Assembly: GCA_900769275.1 (NCBI GenBank) | Contig: CAAGGA010000086.1 | Span: 1-43,308, forward strand | From: an uncultured Prevotella sp. | GTDB taxonomy: Bacteria > Bacteroidota > Bacteroidia > Bacteroidales > Bacteroidaceae | Length of the DNA stretch: 43,308 bases | Reading direction: 5' to 3' | Translations under genes and position numbers: made by a program | Shown here: positions 9,366-17,014 of the stretch, in pieces | Layout of the letters: each line of letters begins with the position of its first letter | Position numbering within the stretch: position 1 is the stretch's first letter | Notes under the pieces: model-generated | Databases searched by the model: none | What the model was told of the DNA's origin: nothing | What the model saw: only the letters and a program-made list of their open reading frames with translations

Positions 9366-10028
9366 ATGCAGGTAATTTACGAAGACAACCATATCATCAT
9401 CGTCAGCAAGGCCACCGGCGAAATAGTCCAGGGCGACAAGACCGGCGACACTCCTCTCTCCGAAACGGTGAAGCAATATATCAAGGAGAAATACCAGAAA
9501 CCCGGCAACGTCTTCCTCGGCGTGGTGCATCGCCTTGACCGCCCCGTAAGCGGACTCGTCGTTTTCGCAAAGACCAGTAAGGCTCTGGCACGCCTCAACG
9601 ATATGTTCCGTCTCGGAGACGTCCACAAGACGTACTGGGCTATCGTGAAAAACCGCCCCGAAAAGGAGGAGGACACGCTGACCCACTGGATAGTGCGCAA
9701 TGAGAAGCAGAACAAATCCTATGCCCACGACAAGGAAGTGAAGCACTCGAAGAAAGCCGTGCTGCATTACCGCCTCATCTCTTCGTCCACGAACTATCAC
9801 CTTGTCGAGGTAGAATTGCTGACGGGCAGGCATCATCAGATACGCTGCCAACTGGCAAAGATAGGCTGTCCGATAAAGGGCGACCTGAAATATGGTGCGC
9901 CGCGCAGCAATCCCGACGGCAGCATCAGTCTGCTGTCACGTCACGTGGAGTTCACGCATCCCGTCTCAAAGCAGCCCATAAGCATTGATGCCCCTCTGCC
10001 GGAGAGTGACATCTGGCGAAATTTCTAA
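9366..10028 (+). CDS. RluA/RluD-family RNA pseudouridine synthase
   Basis: A 220-residue cytoplasmic enzyme that converts uridine to pseudouridine in rRNA or tRNA. The catalytic motif HRLDRPVSG is at residues 55-63, with Asp58 as the expected catalytic residue. The later family segment around LLTGRHHQIRCQLA (about residues 152-165) is also present. No S4 domain precedes the catalytic domain, so it belongs to the short RluA-like subgroup common in Bacteroidota rather than to full-length RluD. The ATG at 9366 leads straight into the family's usual 'VIYEDNHIIIVSK' opening. Its RNA target site cannot be read from sequence. It is a single gene, divergent from tamB. Confidence 0.9.
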   Translation: MQVIYEDNHIIIVSKATGEIVQGDKTGDTPLSETVKQYIKEKYQKPGNVFLGVVHRLDRPVSGLVVFAKTSKALARLNDMFRLGDVHKTYWAIVKNRPEKEEDTLTHWIVRNEKQNKSYAHDKEVKHSKKAVLHYRLISSSTNYHLVEVELLTGRHHQIRCQLAKIGCPIKGDLKYGAPRSNPDGSISLLSRHVEFTHPVSKQPISIDAPLPESDIWRNF

Positions 10029-10143
10029 ACCCTCTCTCCCCCTCACTTTCTCTCTCCGCCATTACTTTCCTGCCCTCATCACTTCTGTACTCCACCACAC
10101 ATAGCACAGGTCGGCAATCTACAAGCTACGCCAAACAACTCTG

Positions 10144-10171
10144 TTTGGGGGAGTCATTGATGAAGTATGGA
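10144..10171. repeat. 28-bp direct repeat, left copy
   Basis: It shares a 28-bp stretch with 10695-10722 (about 5 mismatches, including the exact core CATTGATGAAGT). The two copies flank the inverted-repeat cluster about 550 bp apart, as if bounding one element or duplication. Confidence 0.55.
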
Positions 10172-10216
10172 AGAATGTTACCTTTTTTCTCCTTGAAAGA
10201 AAAAAACAATAAAAAC

Positions 10217-10347
10217 ATCTTTTGATGTCTTTTTGGGGAAGCTGCTACGCATCTTCCGTATCTGTAGGTGTCTGTGCCCCCGTAAGTCTCCGCTACACTG
10301 CGACTTCCGGGAACGCAGACATCCACAGATACCAAGACATCAAAAGA
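10217..10347. repeat. Imperfect inverted repeat A
   Basis: The outer arms include TCTTTTGATGTC (10218-10229) and its exact complement at 10336-10347. Inside these, GTATCTGTAGGTGTCTG pairs imperfectly with CAGACATCCACAGATAC near 10318-10334. The folded arm would be about 50 bp with interruptions. Confidence 0.55.
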
Positions 10348-10510
10348 AAAAACAGGAAAAACATTTGGGGCGGGTTGTTGGTTTTTGGGTTGTTGGTTTT
10401 TGGGTTGATTAGTGTTGACTCTTGAGAATCCTCCATTAGACAAGCATTATTAACCAAAAACCTATAACCCAAAACCTACAACCCGCCCCAAATGTTTTTC
10501 CTGTTTTTTC
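10346..10510. repeat. Inverted repeat B with perfect 33-bp arms
   Basis: Positions 10346-10378 are the exact reverse complement of 10478-10510. The match continues imperfectly inwards to about 10411/10448. The left arm contains an internal near-duplication of a GTTGTTGGTTTTTGG unit. The loop between the extended arms is about 36 bp. The length and perfection of the arms exceed what a normal terminator needs. Confidence 0.8.
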
Positions 10511-10536
10511 CTTTGTGGCGTACAATGCCGCAGGCG

Positions 10537-10612
10537 GATGTAAAGTCTCAGACAGGCATTGACAAACCGACCGACAGGGAGATTTGGCAATGACTGTCTG
10601 AGACTTTACATC
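10537..10612. repeat. Inverted repeat C with perfect 19-bp arms
   Basis: GATGTAAAGTCTCAGACAG (10537-10555) is exactly complementary to 10594-10612. The 38-bp loop is not T-rich and no gene ends immediately upstream, so a terminator role is not obvious. Confidence 0.8.
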
Positions 10613-10694
10613 AAGGGCTCGGAGAGACCTGTATGACACAAAGGTTGTTTTTCTATGTTTTTTTTCAAACCTCCAAACCAGACACTACTTCCTA

Positions 10695-10722
10695 TTTGGG
10701 TGGCGCATTGATGAAGTCTGGA
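10695..10722. repeat. 28-bp direct repeat, right copy
   Basis: Partner of 10144-10171, in the same orientation and sharing the exact 12-bp core CATTGATGAAGT. Confidence 0.55.
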
Positions 10723-10899
10723 TGGTAGAATACGTCCGTATATCCGTAATTTCTCACTCAGCCCCCCCCGATTTTAACATTTGAAAATCACGAAACGAAA
10801 AAACGGTCGCAAATATGCGATTCTCGCTAATTTTCATAATAACCTGAATTACAACGATATACCAAATTTTGACAATTTCCCCGAACAAATCACGATGCA

Positions 10900-10979
10900 A
10901 AAGCATTGATATTGCGTGGTGAAAGCATTGATATTGCATGACGAAAGCATTGATATTGCAGGACGAAAGCTATGCTTTC
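10900..10979. repeat. 22-bp tandem array with 16-bp core, 3 copies plus a degenerate fourth
   Basis: The core AAAGCATTGATATTGC occurs at 10900-10915, 10922-10937 and 10944-10959, a strict 22-bp period with 6-bp variable spacers. A fourth unit in phase at 10966 has decayed into a small palindrome (GAAAGC TAT GCTTTC, 10965-10979). Spacers of 6 bp rule out CRISPR. The same core recurs at 42034-42134. Confidence 0.8.
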
Positions 10980-11130
10980 ACCGCCCAAAAGCAGCGTTTT
11001 CGTCCTGAAAACGGGAAAAATTCGCATTTTCTTCACATAAAAAGAGAAAAACGAGGCTTTCCATTTTCTATTTCGCCCGAAAACTCCGACAGAAATAAAG
11101 CCCGATTTTAACAACCCTAAAAAAACGTAA

Positions 11131-11215
11131 AAGGCGGATTCCGTCTGTTCTCCCCTTGCGCCCGGACAGTCAAAGTCCAAAACTGCAATAAGGGAAAACA
11201 GGCGGAATCCGCCTT
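11131..11215 (-). terminator. Terminator downstream of the GH51 gene
   Basis: The 23-bp arms at 11131-11153 and 11193-11215 are complementary with two mismatches. On the minus strand they are followed by TTTTACG and then a T7 run (about 11118-11130). The hairpin begins 26 bp after the stop of the GH51 gene. The loop of about 39 nt is longer than usual. Confidence 0.6.
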
Positions 11216-11240
11216 ATTTGGTATTACTACTCGTATAATC

Positions 11241-13253
11241 TTATTTCAATACAAATACAGAGAATGAGGATGCAGGCACCTCAGTGTCAAGGACAGCACC
11301 TGAAACGCTGACCGCTTTCTCTACGGGACGAATCCTGTCCGGCTCTTTCAGAGAGTTCTCGGCAGTAAGATTGTCGCTCACGAGGGTGATGACCTTACCT
11401 GACGTAAGGCTCTTCAAGCCCTTGAAATTCAGCTTCACGGGCTGCGAAACAGCACCTGTGTTGGCTATCTTCACGTATATCTCGCCCGTCTCCTTATTGA
11501 TGACAGCGGATGCTGAGAGCCCGTTCTGGTCGGAATCTCCTGCCACCACTCTCTTGTTCATGGTGAGAGGGAGGACATGAGTGCCCTTGTAGTTGGCATA
11601 GAGATACTGCACCCAGTAGGAGCACGTGCGGAAAGAGTTGAGATTGTCGTACCATATCATGTCCGGACGCCACTGCCAACCCTTCACGTGGGCAAAGAGA
11701 GGAGCGTAGGTAGCCATGTGCACAATGTCGGCATTACGCTCATAGCCTGTCATGAAAGCAGCCTCAAGGAGTGCAGCGTTGAAGTGATTCCACTTCTTTC
11801 CCTTGCCGTGGCAGGCATATTCCCCTGCGAAAATCTTCGGTCCCTTGCGGTCGTACTTGTCATAACGATGACGGTTGATGGAGTCGGTGAACCATGCCTC
11901 GTTGCGATAGAAATGCTCATCATAGAGATCTACCTTCATCTCCTTCATCTTAGGCTGAAGCATACGGAACTTCTCTCCCTCGGAGTCGGGACCGGTAGTG
12001 CCGATATACTTGATTTCCGGGTGCTTCTTCTTCAACACGTCCATGAACTTCTGCAGGCGTGCGGTAAAGGCAGGATTGTCCTTATAGTCCCACTGCTCGT
12101 TGCCAACACCGAGGAAACGGAGGTTGAAAGGCGCAGGATGACCCATGTCGGCACGCACCTTGCCCCACGTGGTGTTCACATCACCGTTGGCAAACTCTAT
12201 GAGGTCAAGGGCATCCTGAATATAAGGATCAAGGTCGTCAAGGGCTACATGACACTTCGCCTCGTCCTTTATTTCATTCTGGAACTGGCACGCCAGACCG
12301 CAGGAGATGACAGGGAGGGCATCGCAGCCGAAGTCCTCGCAAAGCTGGAAGAACTCGAAGAAGCCGAGACCGTACGACTGGTGATAGTCAGGATAGAGAC
12401 GATATGGGAATGTGTTCTCCCAACGGTTCTCGTTGAGCGGACGGTTCTCTACCGGGCCGACAGAGTTCTTCCACTGATAACGCTGCTCCAAGGTTGTTCC
12501 CTCTACAATACAACCTCCTGGGAAGCGGAACACTCCGGGGTGAAGGTCGGCGAGAGCCTGTGCAAGATCTTTGCGCATGCCGTTCTCACGTCCTTTCCAT
12601 GTGTCAGTGGGGAACATACTGACGTGCTCTATGTCAACGTCAGAGATTGGCGACCTGAAGTCCTCGCCTTTGGCATGACCGAGGAAAAGGCGCAGGTGGG
12701 CATCGTCCATCGTCTTCCTTGACGTAATGGTGACCGTATATTTCTTCCATTCCTTACCCTCGACAGTGATGACATCTGAGGTAAATTCCTGACGCTCCCC
12801 CATAGTGTCGTTATCCACGAGCTGCACCTCAAGGTTCGCCTTACCGCCCTTAGGGCAGCGTGCATAGAGCGAGAAGCGATATGTGGCATCCTTCTTCACT
12901 GCCACACCGAAGAAACCCTCGTTCTCTATACCCGTACGCTTGTGAGGATGTCCCGGGTCGGAGAGACGCACATAGTGGGGATTACGGTCAAAAGGACCGC
13001 CCTGATCAAGCACCTGAAACTTGCCGAACGGAATCCATCCCATGAATGGATTGGGGAACTCGAACGAACGGTTCTTTATCATCTCTGCGTAAAGTCCGCC
13101 GTCGGCAGCATAGTTGATGTCTTCAAAGAAGATGCCGTACATAGTCTTTTGGATAGGCGCACCGACCTTCCTGGTCTGGATGACCATCTCGTTGGTCTGC
13201 GCAAACGAGCCAATGGCAGAAGCAAGGGCTAAGGTAGCAATGATTTTCTTCAT
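11241..13253 (-). CDS. GH51 alpha-L-arabinofuranosidase, secreted
   Basis: A 670-residue enzyme that removes arabinofuranosyl residues from arabinan or arabinoxylan. A signal peptide covers residues 1 to about 18 (MKKIIATLALASAIGSFA). The catalytic barrel is interrupted by a jelly-roll carbohydrate-binding-like insert (about 100-215, around FGVAVKKDATYRFSLYARCP). The clan GH-A acid/base sits in GVGNEQW (Glu386). The likely nucleophile is Glu478 in IFAGEYA. The all-beta C-terminal domain typical of GH51 closes the protein. Divergent from it lie a SusC relict and a GH43 endo-arabinanase, which points to arabinan as the original substrate. No regulator is adjacent. Family confidence is high; exact substrate is inferred. 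Confidence 0.93.
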   Translation of the reverse strand: MKKIIATLALASAIGSFAQTNEMVIQTRKVGAPIQKTMYGIFFEDINYAADGGLYAEMIKNRSFEFPNPFMGWIPFGKFQVLDQGGPFDRNPHYVRLSDPGHPHKRTGIENEGFFGVAVKKDATYRFSLYARCPKGGKANLEVQLVDNDTMGERQEFTSDVITVEGKEWKKYTVTITSRKTMDDAHLRLFLGHAKGEDFRSPISDVDIEHVSMFPTDTWKGRENGMRKDLAQALADLHPGVFRFPGGCIVEGTTLEQRYQWKNSVGPVENRPLNENRWENTFPYRLYPDYHQSYGLGFFEFFQLCEDFGCDALPVISCGLACQFQNEIKDEAKCHVALDDLDPYIQDALDLIEFANGDVNTTWGKVRADMGHPAPFNLRFLGVGNEQWDYKDNPAFTARLQKFMDVLKKKHPEIKYIGTTGPDSEGEKFRMLQPKMKEMKVDLYDEHFYRNEAWFTDSINRHRYDKYDRKGPKIFAGEYACHGKGKKWNHFNAALLEAAFMTGYERNADIVHMATYAPLFAHVKGWQWRPDMIWYDNLNSFRTCSYWVQYLYANYKGTHVLPLTMNKRVVAGDSDQNGLSASAVINKETGEIYVKIANTGAVSQPVKLNFKGLKSLTSGKVITLVSDNLTAENSLKEPDRIRPVEKAVSVSGAVLDTEVPASSFSVFVLK

Positions 13254-13309
13254 AGTCAGTGGTTTAGTTATTTTGTGGTTTAGTTACCTTGTTGTTTGGT
13301 TGTTTTGTT

Positions 13310-13339
13310 GTTTAGTTGTTTAGTTGTTTAGTTGTTTGT
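13310..13339. repeat. 8-bp microsatellite (GTTTAGTT)3 in the GH51 leader
   Basis: Three exact copies of GTTTAGTT (13310-13333) and a partial fourth are embedded in a wider GTT/TTT-rich stretch from 13255 on. It lies between the GH51 promoter and start codon, so it would be transcribed as leader RNA. Confidence 0.75.
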
Positions 13340-13421
13340 AGCGTAACGGTCAGTCGTCTATATTAATAAACCTACATTGCACAGTAAGACGACAAAACAG
13401 CCAAAGACCTGATTCCGTCTG

Positions 13422-13452
13422 CAAATGTAGCAAAAATAAATAATTAGGGAAA
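13422..13452 (-). promoter_or_regulatory. Probable promoter for the GH51 gene
   Basis: Minus-strand TACATTTG (13422-13429) is preceded at 19 bp by a weak TTTC box (13449-13452) instead of TTTG. It implies a leader of about 160 nt. Confidence 0.45.
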
Positions 13453-13560
13453 ATATAAGGCAGGAAAAATAAAAAAAAATATCATGTAAGTGTTATTTTG
13501 ACACATGTATGTTATAAAATGAGAGTTTATTGATATTTTTTTATTTTTTTCCCGATTTTG

Positions 13561-13592
13561 TTTGGAGTTTTTCCAAAAGTGAATTAATTTTG
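13561..13592 (+). promoter_or_regulatory. Promoter of the SusC relict, now upstream of the GH43 gene
   Basis: TTTG (13561-13564), 20 bp, then TAATTTTG (13585-13592): a full match to the Bacteroidota pattern. It lies about 145 bp before the relict's ATG. No other plus-strand promoter as good was seen before the GH43 start, so it may now serve that gene. Confidence 0.65.
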
Positions 13593-13736
13593 CAGGTACT
13601 AACTAAACGACTTTTTTTTCGCATTCTATACCTTTTTCATTATCTCAGAAACAGCCTTGCATAAAGGACAGTCCATAGTCCTGTCATGACAAGATATACC
13701 TTATACACAATATACAAACTACTAATCTCAATCAAA

Positions 13737-14006
13737 ATGTAAAGACAACTTTTATCAATGATGCTGGGTCTCAGCCTGATTGGAGAAGGACTAATCCTCT
13801 GTCCTACTCCTGCACATGCCGCTGTCTCCCAAGCTCCCCAGACCATCACGGTCAAGGGTCAGGTTGTGGATTAGAACGGTGAACCGCTTATAGGTGCCAC
13901 CGTCAAGGCAGTAATCCTCGGCAACAACGGAGTGACCTACACCCAGACCTACGACGGCATCAACACCATCAATCCTGATGACCTTTCATTCAAAACTGAC
14001 GCTTGA
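13737..14006 (+). pseudogene. Relict N-terminus of a SusC-type TonB-dependent transporter
   Basis: The frame from ATG 13737 reads M-stop-RQLLSMMLGLSL, then a signal-peptide-like stretch ending PAHA. Next come TITVKGQVVD, a second stop (TAG 13872-13874), and NGEPLIGATVKAV, with a final TGA at 14004-14006. This is the start of a SusC protein: the usual MKRQLL opening with codon 2 changed to TAA, then the carboxypeptidase-regulatory-like domain (KGxVVDxNGEPLIGATV). The plug and barrel, over 900 residues, are gone. After GNNGVTYTQTYDG the sequence no longer resembles the family. An ATG at 13758 could still yield a 38-residue peptide. Its place beside GH51 and GH43 genes suggests loss of the uptake pair of an arabinan locus. 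Confidence 0.8.
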
Positions 14007-14090
14007 AAAGGCTCATCTTGTCTTCGACCTCCCATTTACGGTAAATACCACTGCATCTGCCAAGGCACGAAGATGACAAAATTGTAAAAA

Positions 14091-14133
14091 AAAGTACTTG
14101 GTTGCAGGCTTATAACCTACAACCAAGTACTTT
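14091..14133. terminator. Long hairpin between the SusC relict and the GH43 gene
   Basis: AAAGTACTTGGTTG (14091-14104) is exactly complementary to 14120-14133, with a 15-nt loop. The A-run on its left (about 14086-14093) makes a U-tract only for leftward transcription, yet no leftward gene ends here. For rightward transcription it is followed by just three Ts and would lie in the GH43 leader, 40 bp before the ATG. Confidence 0.5.
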
Positions 14134-14173
14134 CCTACAAGCTATATACCGAAACAGACAACTATAACGATAT

Positions 14174-16837
14174 ATGAAACAGACACTATTTCTTCTCACT
14201 TTCCTCGGATTGGGATACCAGACGATTAACGCACAGACTCCTCTGACCGATGCTGACCTTAATGGGGCATACACGCTGAAAAGCATCACGCGGCAAGAAA
14301 ACCTTTGCCACGACCCCTCCATCGTAATGGACAATATCACCAATCCCTCAAGTCCGGTATTTTATATTTATGGTTCACATCTGGGACATGGCAAGACAAC
14401 GGCAGAGAAAAACTATCAACAGTGGACTACATGGGGAGCATACGAAAATAACTCCACCGCCACCAATTCTCTCTTTTGCAATACCAGTGGCAACAGGATA
14501 AACTATGCCAACGCCTATAACACCCATGCCATCACAAAGGTAAAGAACTATAAAGGCGAAGAGGTAACTTTCGGTCCGTTCAATGCACACAGCTGGCAAA
14601 GGTCCGGGGCTACGATACGTGGAAACCAGTGGGCTGCGGACATCATCTACAACAAGACGATGAAGAAATGGTGCATGTATATGAGCATCAACAGCGATGA
14701 CTGGTGCTCATCTATCGTATGCCTTACGTCCGACAGTCCGGAAGGACCATGGAAATATCAAGGTCCTGTAGTATTCTCAGGCTTCGCAGGGGAATGGGAT
14801 CATGTAGGCTTTACCAAGACCGACGATTGGAAGAAGACCGATCTCGCAATAGCCACAGGCTATACCTCGCTCCCCGCCAAGTATGCTCCAAGCGACAGCT
14901 ACGGCGACACGTGGCCCAACTGCATTGACCCCTGCGTCTTCTACGATGCTGACGACAACCTGTGGATGTCATACGGCTCATGGAGCGGCGGTATCTTCAT
15001 GCTTCGTCTCAATAAGGAGAATGGATTGCGTGACTATACTTACAAGTTCCCCAACACCGGTTCGGGCAAAGCCGCGACCTCCGACGAGTATTTCGGAAAG
15101 AAGATTGCAGGCGGCTACTACGTCTCAGGAGAGGCAAGCTACATAGAAAAGATAGGGAAATACTACTACCTGTTCATGAGTTATGGCGGACTGGTGACGA
15201 CCGGTGGCTATCAGATGCGCATCTTCCGTTCCGAGAAGCCTGACGGACCATACAAAGACCCATACGGCACTTCTGCCATCTACACCTCCTACGTGTTGAA
15301 CTACAGTGCTTCCGCCCGTGATGCCCGTGGTATGCTCCTCATGGGAGGATACAAATGGAATCTCATGCCATACGCAGAAATAGCGCAAGGACACAACTCT
15401 GCCTTCACCGACCACAAGGGACGCTCGTTCGTTGTCTATCACACACGCTCCACAGTAGGACATGAAGGACACGAGGTCAGGGTACACCAACTCTTCCTCA
15501 ACCAGGATGGATGGATTATGGCTGCACCATACGAGTTCTCCGGCGAGACTATAACCAATGACGACATAGCCTCCAAAGCCTCCATACCGGACAGCGAAAT
15601 CTCAGGTTACTACCAGTTCATGCGTCATGAATACAACCAGAATACCGAGGCAAAGGCGTACGAGACACCGGTAGATATAGAACTGACAGCCGACGGAAAG
15701 ATACTGGGAGAAGTCTCCGGCACATGGTCACGCACAGCAGGTACGGACTTCATCTCGCTCACCATCAACGATGTCACATACAAAGGAGTGCTCGTTCGTC
15801 AGACTATAGACTACTCCGACATACCCGCCCTGTGTATCTCTGCCTGCTCATCATCAAGCGGTAGTCTAACAATAGGACAGAAGACTTTCACCTATCAGCA
15901 GAATATATGGTGCTCTAAAGCGGATTACAAGGCTGCGATAAAATACACTCTCAGCAAGACCTCCGCACCATTCTCCAACGGACAATCCATAACCTCCACA
16001 CCAAAACTTCCGACAACGGGATATTTCAGTGCCAAGGTGACATGGAAATCAAGCGACGAAAGCATCATGGCATCTGACGGTACGATAAAGGGAAAAGGAG
16101 ATGTCACCATGACCATGCAGATAGAAAAGGACGGTTATGCCTACTCCAAGGCATATAATCTCAAGGTGGATGCAGACGCTCCCGTCACCCCTATTGTGAC
16201 AACTTATTACCCTGAGTGTGGAGCAAAAGACTTCTCCAATGGCTTTTGGACTGAGTTCTCCGATTATTACACTGTAGAAAAGGGTAATTCTGCCCGCTTT
16301 CGCTTCGTGAACCACAACTCCGGAACTGGCAATAATTGGAACAACTGGCTCATCGTAGCTGCAAATGCGCAGCGCAATGAAACGGGTTACGCTGAGTATT
16401 TCGTGCTGCGTAACGACAACTACGCATGGGATTCAAAGGGTAACAGCACTGACAAGACGATGACATATCCATTTGCCATGAGCAACAACTTCAATTGGAA
16501 TACCTTCGTTTCCGACATGAACGGCTCTACAGTCGATATGACAGTAAAATATACTACTGACGGCAACATCGAAATCAACTCTACCATCAGGACGACAGCC
16601 AACAAGACGTACCCCTATTCCTTCGTGTACAAACCAGCCTCCACAGCCTCATCCATAGTACTTTTCTTCACTACGGAGCATTCATACATCTCAACAGACG
16701 GAACAGGCATATCATCCCCCGACGTATCCACGAATCTTCCTGTACGTATCTACAATCTCAACGGGCAGGCTGTGGACTCTCATTACCAAGGCATCACCAT
16801 CAGGAACGGAAAGAAATACCTCCAGAAGAATCACTGA
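14174..16837 (+). CDS. GH43 endo-1,5-alpha-L-arabinanase, multidomain, secreted
   Basis: 887 residues with a signal peptide (1-20, ending TINA). The five-bladed GH43 catalytic domain (about 40-460) shows DPSIV with base Asp47, the second Asp in NCIDPCVFYDADDNLWMSYG, and the expected acid in SGEASYIEK. The segment VRVHQLFLNQDGWIMAAPYE and the following beta domain (about 475-600) match the C-terminal domain of endo-arabinanases. An Ig-like module (about 610-680, TWKSSDESIMASDGTIKGKG) follows, then an unrecognised beta-rich module (about 685-850) that could bind carbohydrate. The C-terminus, PVRIYNLNGQAVDSHYQG then NGKKYLQK, is a short tail seen on many Prevotella secreted proteins and shared with the GH30 protein here. 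By family it cuts the arabinan backbone. The neighbouring GH51 would finish the products. Confidence 0.88.
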   Translation: MKQTLFLLTFLGLGYQTINAQTPLTDADLNGAYTLKSITRQENLCHDPSIVMDNITNPSSPVFYIYGSHLGHGKTTAEKNYQQWTTWGAYENNSTATNSLFCNTSGNRINYANAYNTHAITKVKNYKGEEVTFGPFNAHSWQRSGATIRGNQWAADIIYNKTMKKWCMYMSINSDDWCSSIVCLTSDSPEGPWKYQGPVVFSGFAGEWDHVGFTKTDDWKKTDLAIATGYTSLPAKYAPSDSYGDTWPNCIDPCVFYDADDNLWMSYGSWSGGIFMLRLNKENGLRDYTYKFPNTGSGKAATSDEYFGKKIAGGYYVSGEASYIEKIGKYYYLFMSYGGLVTTGGYQMRIFRSEKPDGPYKDPYGTSAIYTSYVLNYSASARDARGMLLMGGYKWNLMPYAEIAQGHNSAFTDHKGRSFVVYHTRSTVGHEGHEVRVHQLFLNQDGWIMAAPYEFSGETITNDDIASKASIPDSEISGYYQFMRHEYNQNTEAKAYETPVDIELTADGKILGEVSGTWSRTAGTDFISLTINDVTYKGVLVRQTIDYSDIPALCISACSSSSGSLTIGQKTFTYQQNIWCSKADYKAAIKYTLSKTSAPFSNGQSITSTPKLPTTGYFSAKVTWKSSDESIMASDGTIKGKGDVTMTMQIEKDGYAYSKAYNLKVDADAPVTPIVTTYYPECGAKDFSNGFWTEFSDYYTVEKGNSARFRFVNHNSGTGNNWNNWLIVAANAQRNETGYAEYFVLRNDNYAWDSKGNSTDKTMTYPFAMSNNFNWNTFVSDMNGSTVDMTVKYTTDGNIEINSTIRTTANKTYPYSFVYKPASTASSIVLFFTTEHSYISTDGTGISSPDVSTNLPVRIYNLNGQAVDSHYQGITIRNGKKYLQKNH

Positions 16838-16943
16838 GTCCCCGCTCCCTCTCCCTGACAGAGTCGCTGCTGACCTTTTTCCATCATGTCCTCCCCACAC
16901 AGGATGGATTATTCTGCAAAGTCCTTTCAACATTCGGGAGATA

Positions 16944-16996
16944 CAAAAAAAGGCTACTCCCGCCAGCACTGGAAACCATCCAGTCCTGACGGGAGT
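16944..16996 (-). terminator. Terminator of the GH115 gene (between convergent genes)
   Basis: 17-bp arms (16956-16972 and 16980-16996, two mismatches) around a 7-nt loop. On the minus strand they are followed by CC/T-rich sequence with a T7 run (16945-16951). It lies 18 bp after the GH115 stop and about 120 bp after the convergent GH43 stop. Confidence 0.75.
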
Positions 16997-17014
16997 AGTC
17001 TTCGTATATGGCTA

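Larger units (their letters stand above)
10029..11240. other. 1.2-kb gene-free tract rich in inverted and direct repeats
   Basis: No open frame here has a recognisable domain or coding character. The tract holds three inverted repeats (10217-10347, 10346-10510, 10537-10612) inside a pair of 28-bp direct repeats (10144-10171, 10695-10722). Beyond these lie a 22-bp tandem array (10900-10979) and the GH51 terminator (11131-11215). The string CCCGATTTTAACA occurs twice, near 10767 and 11102. The peptides encoded are low-complexity products of the repeats. Confidence 0.6.
13254..14173. other. Intergenic region between divergent GH51 and GH43 genes
   Basis: This 920-bp stretch holds the GH51 promoter and leader microsatellite, an AT-rich tract (13430-13560), a strong rightward promoter (13561-13592), the SusC relict (13737-14006) and a long hairpin (14091-14133). 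No intact gene was found. Confidence 0.6.

Noticed and set aside
10131..10148. Hairpin CCAAACA/TGTTTGG as terminator of the pseudouridine synthase gene
   Set aside because: Only 7 bp, about 100 bp after the stop and followed by Gs instead of Ts.
10126..10639. Several short frames in the repeat tract (for example the one reading LLVFGLLVFG)
   Set aside because: Their apparent order comes from the GGTTTTTGGGTTGTT DNA repeats; the same stretch gives similar low-complexity peptides on both strands, and no promoter or start context supports them.
10900..10979. Periodic repeats as a possible CRISPR array
   Set aside because: The spacers are 6 bp, the repeats 16 bp, there are only three good copies and no cas gene is present.
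11577..12722. A 381-codon open frame opposite the GH51 gene
   Set aside because: It lies wholly within a well-supported GH51 coding sequence on the other strand and has no domain, signal or promoter of its own.
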